In this document: in pieces, positions 51,401 to 63,400 of the stretch | How the letters are laid out: each line of letters begins with the position of its first letter | Numbering within the stretch: position 1 is the first letter of the stretch | Origin: Mimachlamys varia | Lineage: Eukaryota; Mollusca; Bivalvia; Pectinida; Pectinidae | Length of the DNA: 64,000 nucleotides | Direction: 5' to 3' | Assembly (NCBI GenBank): GCA_947623455.1 | Contig: OX392538.1 | Location: forward strand, 25,419,001-25,483,000 | Program-made: the position numbers and the translations under genes | Notes under the pieces: model-generated | What the model saw: only the letters and a program-made list of their open reading frames with translations | The model's database searches: none | What the model was told of the DNA's origin: nothing

Positions 51401-54400
51401 CAATATTAAAGTACAAAAATAATTCCAACTTTATCTTTGGACCATTTACATAGCGAAAGTCCGTTAAAACCGATACTTCAGTAAAATAGATATCGAAACA
51501 AAATCAAGTAAATTTGAAAACGGTATGTGGATGTTGACATTTGTAATTTTGTATCCCGACAATTCCAGAGTGTGCCTAGTCTGACAATATGTTTACTCTA
51601 TGTATATCTGATATGCATAATTTTTGATGAGCCATAGTGATATTTCAGCATCGTATTTCATAATGTGATAGATACTCTTCCTGTGTAGAGCAAAATGCTG
51701 TCTCTTAAGAATAATCGTTTATTAGGAAAAGTCGGTAAAACATTTGAAATTCTGAATCATACGACTCAAAAACCTTAAAGGCGATGAAATGTATACCGGG
51801 TATAAATAATATGCGAGCATTTCCAAATAGGTTGTCAAACAAACGTATAGCCAGTTCCGGTTGCATATCTAATGGTAGCAAGACTATTGCGAAAGACGAC
51901 ATTAACCTTTTCTCGGTTAAGCGTATATATGTCAATACTGAATAATTTTCGAACAAACCTGTTGTGGTTCCTGAAGTCGTGCCAGTTGTGCCAGTTGTAG
52001 GTACAGATGTTGTTGGTGATGTTTCTTCGACTGACGTTGTTAGTGAAGTAGTCGTTGTAGTTGGTGCCGATGTTGTTGTGCCAACAGACGTTGTTTCTGA
52101 AACCGATGTTGTCTTACTCTCAGTTGTTTCTGGAGTGCTCGCCGTTGTTGAAACTGCAATTGGAAAGAAAGGTTCTCATATGTATCCAGCAGGCAATGAT
52201 TGTAAGAAGAGCTGTCATTTAAAATTATGGAATAGCACAGCATCACACGATGTGTTTCATGCGAAAAATGTTTGCACGATGACTGTTCTACGCTCGCACG
52301 ATAGGGTGTGTGCGATAAGACCTTAGCAGTGGTATTTCTAGAGACGTGCTCTACTGCATGTAATTGGTGATGGATAAGTCCATGCTGATCGAACTCGTGT
52401 GTGATAATGATGAATGCATACCACTAGTACGTGTTGACTCTGTAGACGTAGCTGTTGATTCAGTTGGCGACGTAACAGTAGGCGGCTTGGAAGGAGTAGT
52501 GGGTTTTTCTGTTGTAGTAGAACCTGTTGAATGAACAGCCAATACCTACATGTATGTTATACTATTGCAAATATTAGATATTTCGATAAACTTTTCTCGT
52601 GATGCCCATGTTTTTAACGAAATGAATTAAACATGTTTATTGTTTTAGATATAGCCAACGCGATCATCTTAAACGTCTTTCGCAAATGGTGAACTCTTAA
52701 ATCTTCTGTTCGATTGGAATTTACCCTGAGATGCCGTTGAAATGGTAGTTGTTTTGGCAGTTGTTGCTCCTGTACCGACAGAAGTCGATGACGACGTTTC
52801 ACTCCAGTTTGAAACAGTTGTGGAAGACGATTGTTGGGTCGTTGCCTCAGTTGAGACTTGTGGTGTTGAACCTTTTTATTTACAACATAAGTTGTGTCAG
52901 AGAGTCCATTTAGTACTGTGTATGTTTTATCCTCATGTAGCATTAATCGCAATATTAAAGTACAAAAATAATTCCAACTTTATCCTTGGACCATTAACAT
53001 AGCGAAAGTCCGTTAAAACCGATACTTCAGTAAAATAGATATCGAAACAAAATCACGTAAATTTGAAAACAGTATGTGGATGTTGACATTGGTAATTCTG
53101 TATCCCGACAATTCCAGAGTGTGCCTAGTCTGACAATATGTTTACTCTATGTATATCTGTTTTGCATAATTTTTGATGATCCATAGTGATATTTTAGCAT
53201 CGTATTTCATAATGTGATAGATACTCTTCCTGTGTAGAGCAAAATGCTGTCTCATAAGGATAATCGTTTATTAGGAAAAGTCGGTAAAACATTTGGAATT
53301 CTGAATCATATAACTCAAGTACCTTAAAGGCGATGAAATGTATACCGGGTATAAATAATATGCGAGCATTTCCAAATAGGTTATCAAACAAACGTATAAC
53401 CAGTTCCGGTCGCATATCTAATTGTAGCATGACTATTGCGAAAGACGACATTAACGTTTTCTCGGTAAAGCGTATATATGTCAATACTGAATAATTTTCG
53501 AACAAACCTGTTGTGGTTCCTGAAGTCGTGCCAGTTGTGCCAGTTGTAGGTACAGATGTTGTTGGTGATGTTTCTTCGACTGACGTTGTTAGTGAAGTAG
53601 TCGTTGTAGTTGGTGCCGATGTTGTTGTGCCAACAGACGTTGTTTCTGAAACCGATGTTGTCTTACTCTCAGTTGTTTCTGGAGTGCTCGCCGTTGTTGA
53701 TACTGCAATTGGAAAGAAAGGTTTTCATATGTATCCAGCAGGCAATGATTGTAAGAAGAGCTGTCATTTAAAATTATGGAATAGCACAGCATCACACGAT
53801 GTGTTTCATGCGAAAAATGTTTGCACGATGACTGTTCTACGCTCGCACGATAGGGTGTGTGCGATAAGAGCTTAGCAGTGGCATTTCTAGAGACGTGCTC
53901 TACTGCATGTAGTGGGTGATTGATAAGTCCATGCTGATCGAACTCGTGTGTGATAATGATGAATGCATACCACTAGTACGTGTTGACTCTGTAGACGTAG
54001 CTGTTGATTCAGTTGGCGACGTAACAGTAGGCGGCCTCGAAGGAGTAGTGGGTTTTTCTGTTGTAGTAGAACCTGTTGAATGAACAGCCAATACATATGT
54101 TATACTATTGCAAATATTAGATATTTCGATAAACTTTTCTCGTGATGCCCATGTTTTTAACGAAATGAATTAAACATGTTTATTGTTTTAGATATAGCCA
54201 ACGCGATCATCTTAAACGTCTTTCGCAAATGGTGAACTCTTAAATCTTCTGTTCGACTGAAATTTACCCTGAGATGCCGTTGAAATGGTAGTTGTTTTGG
54301 CAGTTGTTGCTCCTGTACCGACAGTAGTCGATGACGACATTTCACTCCAGTTTGAAACAGTTGTGGAAGACGATGGTTGGGTCGTTGCCTCAGTTGAGAC

Positions 54401-57400
54401 TTGTGTTGTTGAACCTTTTTATTTACAACATAAGTTGTGTCAGAGAGCCCATTTAGTACTGTGTATGTTTTAACTTCATGTAGCATTAATCGCAATATTA
54501 AAGAGCAAAACTAATCTCAACTTTTTCTTTGGACCATTTACATAACGAACAGCCGTTAAAACCGATACTTCAGTAAAATAGATATCGAAACCAAATCATG
54601 TAAATTTGAAAACGGTATGTGGATGTTGATATTGGCAATTCTGAATCCCGACTATCCCAGAGTGTGCCTGGTCTGACAATATGTTTACTTCATGTATATC
54701 TGTTATGCATAATTTTGATGATCCATAGTGATATTTTAGCATCGTATTTCATAATGTGATAGATACTCTTCCTGTGTAGAGCAAAATGCTGTCTCTTAAG
54801 GATAATCGTTTATTAGGAAAAGTCGGTAAAACCTATGGAATTCTGAATCATATGACTCAAGTACCTTAAAGGCGATGAAATGTATACCGGGTATAAATAA
54901 TATGCGAGCATTTCCAAATAGGTTGTCAAACAAACGTATAGCCAGTTCCGGTCGCATATCTAATGGTAGCATGACTATTGCGAAAGACGACATTAACGTT
55001 TTCTCGGGTAAGCGTATATATGTCAATACTGATTAATTTTCGAACAAACCTGTTGTGGTTCCTGAAGTCGTGCCAGTTGTGCCAGTTGTAGGTACAGATG
55101 TTGTTGGTGATGTTTCTTCGACTGACGTTGTTAGTGAAGTAGTCGTTGTAGTTGGTGCCGATGTTGTTGTGCCAACAGACGTTGTTTCTGAAACCGATGT
55201 TGTCTTACTCTCAGTTGTTTCTGGAGTGCTCGCCGTTGTTGATACTGCAATTGGAAAGAAAGGTTCTCATATGTATCCAGCAGGCAATGATTGTAAGAAG
55301 AGCTGTCATTTAAAATTATGGAATAGCACAGCATCACACGATGTGTTTCATGCGAAAAATGTTTGCACGATGACTGTTCTACGCTCGCACGATAGGGTGT
55401 GTGCGATAAGAGCTTAGCAGTGGCATTTCTAGAGACGTGCTCTACTGCATGTAGTGGGTGATTGATAAGTCCATGCTGATCGAACTCGTGTGTGATAATG
55501 ATGAATGCATACCACTAGTACGTGTTGACTCTGTAGACGTAGCTGTTGATTCAGTTGGCGACGTAACAGTAGGCGGCTTGGAAGGAGTAGTGGGTTTTTC
55601 TGTTGTAGTAGAACCTGTTGAATGAACAGCCAATACCTACATGTATGTTATACTATTGCAAATATTAGATATTTCGATAAACTTTTCTCGTGATGCCCAT
55701 GTTTTTAACGAAATTATTTAAATATGTTTATTGTTTTAGATATAGCCAACGCGATCATCTTAAACGTCTTTCGCAAATGGTGAACTCTTAAATCTTCTGT
55801 TCGATTGGAATTTACCCTGAGATGCCGTTGAAATGGTAGTTGTTTTGGCAGTTGTTGCTCCTGTACCGACAGAAGTCGATGACGACGTTTCACTCCAGTT
55901 TGAAACAGTTGTGGAAGACGATTGTTGGGTCGTTGCCTCAGTTGAGACTTGTGGTGTTGAACCTTTTTATTTACAACATAAGTTGTGTCAGAGAGTCCAT
56001 TTAGTACTGTGTATGTTTTATCCTCATGTAGCATTAATCGCAATATTAAAGTACAAAAATAATTCCAACTTTATCCTTGGACCATTAACATAGCGAAAGT
56101 CCGTTAAAACCGATACTTCAGTAAAATAGATATCGAAACAAAATCACGTAAATTTGAAAACAGTATGTGGATGTTGACATTGGTAATTCTGTATCCCGAC
56201 AATTCCAGAGTGTGCCTAGTCTGACAATATGTTTACTCTATGTATATCTGTTTTGCATAATTTTTGATGATCCATAGTGATATTTTAGCATCGTATTTCA
56301 TAATGTGATAGATACTCTTCCTGTGTAGAGCAAAATGCTGTCTCATAAGGATAATCGTTTATTAGGAAAAGTCGGTAAAACATTTGGAATTCTGAATCAT
56401 ATAACTCAAGTACCTTAAAGGCGATGAAATGTATACCGGGTATAAATAATATGCGAGCATTTCCAAATAGGTTATCAAACAAACGTATAACCAGTTCCGG
56501 TCGCATATCTAATTGTAGCATGACTATTGCGAAAGACGACATTAACGTTTTCTCGGTAAAGCGTATATATGTCAATACTGAATAATTTTCGAACAAACCT
56601 GTTGTGGTTCCTGAAGTCGTGCCAGTTGTGCCAGTTGTAGGTACAGATGTTGTTGGTGATGTTTCTTCGACTGACGTTGTTAGTGAAGTAGTCGTTGTAG
56701 TTGGTGCCGATGTTGTTGTGCCAACAGACGTTGTTTCTGAAACCGATGTTGTCTTACTCTCAGTTGTTTCTGGAGTGCTCGCCGTTGTTGATACTGCAAT
56801 TGGAAAGAAAGGTTTTCATATGTATCCAGCAGGCAATGATTGTAAGAAGAGCTGTCATTTAAAATTATGGAATAGCACAGCATCACACGATGTGTTTCAT
56901 GCGAAAAATGTTTGCACGATGACTGTTCTACGCTCGCACGATAGGGTGTGTGCGATAAGAGCTTAGCAGTGGCATTTCTAGAGACGTGCTCTACTGCATG
57001 TAGTGGGTGATTGATAAGTCCATGCTGATCGAACTCGTGTGTGATAATGATGAATGCATACCACTAGTACGTGTTGACTCTGTAGACGTAGCTGTTGATT
57101 CAGTTGGCGACGTAACAGTAGGCGGCCTCGAAGGAGTAGTGGGTTTTTCTGTTGTAGTAGAACCTGTTGAATGAACAGCCAATACATATGTTATACTATT
57201 GCAAATATTAGATATTTCGATAAACTTTTCTCGTGATGCCCATGTTTTTAACGAAATGAATTAAACATGTTTATTGTTTTAGATATAGCCAACGCGATCA
57301 TCTTAAACGTCTTTCGCAAATGGTGAACTCTTAAATCTTCTGTTCGACTGAAATTTACCCTGAGATGCCGTTGAAATGGTAGTTGTTTTGGCAGTTGTTG

Positions 57401-60400
57401 CTCCTGTACCGACAGTAGTCGATGACGACATTTCACTCCAGTTTGAAACAGTTGTGGAAGACGATGGTTGGGTCGTTGCCTCAGTTGAGACTTGTGTTGT
57501 TGAACCTTTTTATTTACAACATAAGTTGTGTCAGAGAGCCCATTTAGTACTGTGTATGTTTTAACTTCATGTAGCATTAATCGCAATATTAAAGAGCAAA
57601 ACTAATCTCAACTTTTTCTTTGGACCATTTACATAACGAACAGCCGTTAAAACCGATACTTCAGTAAAATAGATATCGAAACCAAATCATGTAAATTTGA
57701 AAACGGTATGTGGATGTTGATATTGGCAATTCTGAATCCCGACTATCCCAGAGTGTGCCTGGTCTGACAATATGTTTACTTCATGTATATCTGTTATGCA
57801 TAATTTTGATGATCCATAGTGATATTTTAGCATCGTATTTCATAATGTGATAGATACTCTTCCTGTGTAGAGCAAAATGCTGTCTCTTAAGGATAATCGT
57901 TTATTAGGAAAAGTCGGTAAAACCTATGGAATTCTGAATCATATGACTCAAGTACCTTAAAGGCGATGAAATGTATACCGGGTATAAATAATATGCGAGC
58001 ATTTCCAAATAGGTTGTCAAACAAACGTATAGCCAGTTCCGGTCGCATATCTAATGGTAGCATGACTATTGCGAAAGACGACATTAACGTTTTCTCGGGT
58101 AAGCGTATATATGTCAATACTGATTAATTTTCGAACAAACCTGTTGTGGTTCCTGAAGTCGTGCCAGTTGTGCCAGTTGTAGGTACAGATGTTGTTGGTG
58201 ATGTTTCTTCGACTGACGTTGTTAGTGAAGTAGTCGTTGTAGTTGGTGCCGATGTTGTTGTGCCAACAGACGTTGTTTCTGAAACCGATGTTGTCTTACT
58301 CTCAGTTGTTTCTGGAGTGCTCGCCGTTGTTGATACTGCAATTGGAAAGAAAGGTTCTCATATGTATCCAGCAGGCAATGATTGTAAGAAGAGCTGTCAT
58401 TTAAAATTATGGAATAGCACAGCATCACACGATGTGTTTCATGCGAAAAATGTTTGCACGATGACTGTTCTACGCTCGCACGATAGGGTGTGTGCGATAA
58501 GAGCTTAGCAGTGGCATTTCTAGAGACGTGCTCTACTGCATGTAGTGGGTGATTGATAAGTCCATGCTGATCGAACTCGTGTGTGATAATGATGAATGCA
58601 TACCACTAGTACGTGTTGACTCTGTAGACGTAGCTGTTGATTCAGTTGGCGACGTAACAGTAGGCGGCTTGGAAGGAGTAGTGGGTTTTTCTGTTGTAGT
58701 AGAACCTGTTGAATGAACAGCCAATACCTACATGTATGTTATACTATTGCAAATATTAGATATTTCGATAAACTTTTCTCGTGATGCCCATGTTTTTAAC
58801 GAAATTAATTAAATATGTTTATTGTTTTAGATATAGCCAACGCGATCATCTTAAACGCCTTTCGCAAATGGTGAACTTTTGAATCTTCTGTTCGATTGGA
58901 ATTTACCCTGAGATGCCGTTGAAATGGTAGTTGTTTTGGCAGTTGTTGCTCCTGTACCGACAGTAGTCGATGACGACGTTTCACTCCAGTTTGAAACAGT
59001 TGTGGAAGACAATTGTTGGGTCGTTGCCTCAGTTGAGACTTGTGGTTTTGAACCTTTTTATTTACAACATAAGTTGTGTCAGATAGTCCATTTAGTACTG
59101 TGTATGTTTTATCCTCATGTAGCATTAATCGCAATATTAAAGTACAAAAATAATTCCAACTTTATCTTCGGACCATTTACATAGCGAAAGTCCGTTAAAA
59201 CCGATACTTCAGTAAAATAGATATCGAAACAAAATCACGTAAATTTGAAAACAGTATGTGGATGTTGACATTGGTAATTCTGTATCCCGACAATTCCAGA
59301 GTGTGCCTAGTCTGACAATATGTTTACTCTATGTATATCTGTTTTGCATAATTTTTGATGATCCATAGTGATATTTCAGCATCGTATTTCATAATGTGAT
59401 AGATACTCTTCCTGTGTAGAGCAAAATGCTGTCTCATAAGGATAATCGTTTATTAGGAAAAGTCGGTAAAACATTTGGAATTCTGAATCATACGACTCAA
59501 GCACCTTAAAGGCGATGAAATGTATACCGGGTATAAATAATATGCGAGCATTTCCAAAAAGGTTGTCAAACAAACGTATAGCCAGTTCCGGTCGCATATC
59601 TTATTGTATCATGACTATTGCGAAAGACGACATTAACGTGTTCTCGGTTAAGCGTATATATGTCAACACTGAATAATTTTCGAACAAACCTGTTGTGGTT
59701 CCTGAAGTCGTGCCAGTTGTGCCAGTTGTAGGTACAGATGTTGTTGGTGATGTTTCTTCGACTGACGTTGTTAGTGAAGTAGTCGTTGTAGTTGGTGCCG
59801 ATGTTGTTGTGCCAACAGACGTTGTTTCTGAAACCGATGTTGTCTTACTCTCAGTTGTTTCTGGAGTGCTTGCCGTTGTTGATACTGCAATTGGAAAGAA
59901 AGGTCCTCATATATATCCAGCAGGCAATGATTGTGAGAAGAGATTTCATTTACAGGTATGGAATAGCACAGCATCACACGATGTGTTTCATGTGAAACAT
60001 GTTTGCACGATGACTGTTCTACGCTCGCACGATAGGGTGTGTGCGATACGACCTTAGCAGTGGTATCTCTAGAGACGTGCTTTAAGGCATGTAGTGGGTG
60101 ATGGATAATCCATGCTGATCGAACTCGTGTGTGATAATGATGAATGCATACCACTAGTACGTGTTGACTCTGTAGACGTAACTGTTGATTCAGTTGGCGA
60201 CGTAACAGTAGGCGGCCTCGAAGGAGTAGTGGGATTTTCTGTTGTAGTAGAACCTGTTGAATGAACCGCCAATACATATGTTATACTATTGCAAATATTA
60301 GATATTTCGATAAACTTTTCTCGTGATGTCCATCTTTTGAACGAAATGAATTAAACATGTTTATTGTTTTAGATATAGCCAACGCGATCATCTTAAACGC

Positions 60401-63400
60401 CTTTCGCAAATGTTGAACTCTTAAATCTTCTGTTCGACTGGAATTTACCCTGAGATGCCGTTGAAATGGTAGTTGTTTTTGCAGTTGTTGCTCCTGTACC
60501 GACAGTAGTCGATGACGACATTTCACTCCAGTTTGAAACAGTTGTGGAAGACGATGGTTGGGTCGTTGCCTCAGTTGAGACTTGTGTTGTTGAACCTTTT
60601 TATTTACAACATAAGTTGTGTCAGAGAGCCCATTTAGTAATGTGTATGTTTTAACTTCATGTAGCATTAATCGCAATATTAAAGTACAAAAATAATCTCA
60701 ACTTTATCTTTGGACCATTTACATAACGAAAGTCCGTTAAAACCGATACTTCAGTAAAATAGATATCGAAACCAAATCATGTAAACTTGAAAACGGTATG
60801 TGGATGTTGATATTGGCAATTCTGAATCCCGACAATCCCAGAGTGTGCCTGGTCTGACAATATGTTTACTCTATGTATATCTGTTATGCATAATTTTTGA
60901 TGATCCATAGTGATATTTTAGCATCGTATTTCATAATGTGATAGATACTCTTCCTGTGTAGAGCAAAATGCTGTCTCATAAGGATAATCGTTTATTAGGA
61001 AAAGTCGGTAAAACATTTGGAATTCTGAATCATATGACTCAAGTACCTTAAAGGCGATGAAATGTATACCGGGTATACATAATATGCGAGCATTTCCAAA
61101 AAGGTTGTCAAACAAACGTATAGCCAGTTCCGGTCGCATATCTTATTGTACCATGACTATTGCGAAAAACGACATTAACGTTTTCTCGGTTAAGCGTATA
61201 TATGTCAATACTGAATAATTTTCGAACAAACCTGTTGTGGTTCCTGAAGTCGTGCCAGTTGTGCCAGTTGTAGGTACAGATGTTGTTGGTGATGTTTCTT
61301 CGACTGACGTTGTTAGTGAAGTAGTCGTTGTAGTTGGTGCCGATGTTGTTGTGCCAACAGACGTTGTTTCTGAAACCGATGTTGTCTTACTCTCAGTTGT
61401 TTCTGGAGTGCTTGCCGTTGTTGATACTGCAATTAGAAAGAAAGGTTCTCATATGTATCCAGCAGGCAATGATTGTAAGAAGAGCTGTCATTTAAAGTTA
61501 TGAAATATCACAGCATCACACGATGTGTTTCATGCGAAAAATGTTTGCACGATGACTGTTCTACGCTCGCACGATAGGGTGTGTGCGATACGACCTTAGC
61601 AGTGGTATTTCTAGAGACGTGCTCTACTGCATGTAATGCGTGATGGATAAGTCCATGCTGATCGAACTCGTGTGTGATAATGATGAATGCATACCACTAG
61701 TACGTGTTGACTCTGTAGACGTAGCTGTTGATTCAGTTGGCGACGTAACAGTAGGCGGCCTCGAAGGAGTAGTGGGTTTTTCTGTTGTAGTAGAACCTGT
61801 TGAATGAACCGCCAATACATATGTTATACTATTGCAAACATTAGATATTTCGATAAACTTTTCTCGCGATGTCCATCTTTTGAACGAAATGAATTAAACA
61901 TGTTTATTGTTTTAGATATAGCCAACGCGATCATCTTAAACGTCTTTCGCAAATGTTGAACTCTTAAATCTTCTGTTCGACTTGAATTTACCCTGAGATG
62001 CCGTTGAAATGGTAGTTGTTTTTGCAGTTGTTGCTCCTGTACCGACAGTAGTCGATGACGACATTTCACTCCAGTTTGAAACAGTTGTGGAAGACGATGG
62101 TTGGGTCGTTGCCTCAGTTGAGACTTGTGTTGTTGAACCTTTTTATTTACAACATAAGTTGTGTCAGAGAGCCCATTTAGTAATGTGTATGTTTTAACTT
62201 CATGTAGCATTAATCGCAATATTAACGTACAAAAATAATCTCAACTTTATCTTTGGACCATTTACATAACGAAAGTCCGTTAAAACCGATACTTCAGTAA
62301 AATAGATATCGAAACCAAATCATGTAAACTTGAAAACGGTATGTGGATGTTGATATTGGCAATTCTGAATCCCGACAATCCCAGAGTGTGCCTGGTCTGA
62401 CAATATGTTTACTCTATGTATATCTGTTATGCATAATTTTTGATGATCCATAGTGATATTTTAGCATCGTATTTCATAATGTGATAGATACTCTTCCTGT
62501 GTAGAGCAAAATGCTGTCTCATAAGGATAATCGTTTATTAGGAAAAGTCGGTAAAACATTTGGAATTCTGAATCATATGACTCAAGTACCTTAAAGGCGA
62601 TGAAATGTATACCGGGTATACATAATATGCGAGCATTTCCAAAAAGGTTGTCAAACAAACGTATAGCCAGTTCCGGTCGCATATCTTATTGTAGCATGAC
62701 TATTGCGAAAGACGACATTAACGTTTTCTCGGTTAAGCGTATATATGTCAATACTGAATAATTTTCGAACAAACCTGTTGTGGTTCCTGAAGTCGTGCCA
62801 GTTGTGCCAGTTGTAGGTACAGATGTTGTTGGTGATGTTTCTTCGACTGACGTTGTTAGTGAAGTAGTCGTTGTAGTTGGTGCCGATGTTGTTGTGCCAA
62901 CAGACGTTGTTTCTGAAACCGATGTTGTCTTACTCTCAGTTGTTTCTGGAGTGCTTGCCGTTGTTGATACTGCAATTAGAAAGAAAGGTTCTCATATGTA
63001 TCCAGCAGGCAATGATTGTAAGAAGAGCTGTCATTTAAAGTTATGAAATATCACAGCATCACACGATGTGTTTCATGCGAAAAATGTTTGCACGATGACT
63101 GTTCTACGCTCGCACGATAGGGTGTGTGCGATACGACCTTAGCAGTGGTATTTCTAGAGACGTGCTCTACTGCATGTAATGCGTGATGGATAAGTCCATG
63201 CTGATCGAACTCGTGTGTGATAATGATGAATGCATACCACTAGTACGTGTTGACTCTGTAGACGTAGCTGTTGATTCAGTTGGCGACGTAACAGTAGGCG
63301 GCCTCGAAGGAGTAGTGGGTTTTTCTGTTGTAGTAGAACCTGTTGAATGAACCGCCAATACATATGTTATACTATTGCAAATATTAGATATTTCGATAAA

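Noticed and set aside
46810..63046. Repeated plus-strand frames starting MVPEVVPVVPVVGTDVV
   Set aside because: Antisense shadows of the M exons; ACA/ACT Thr codons read backwards as Val/Ser-rich frames without stops.
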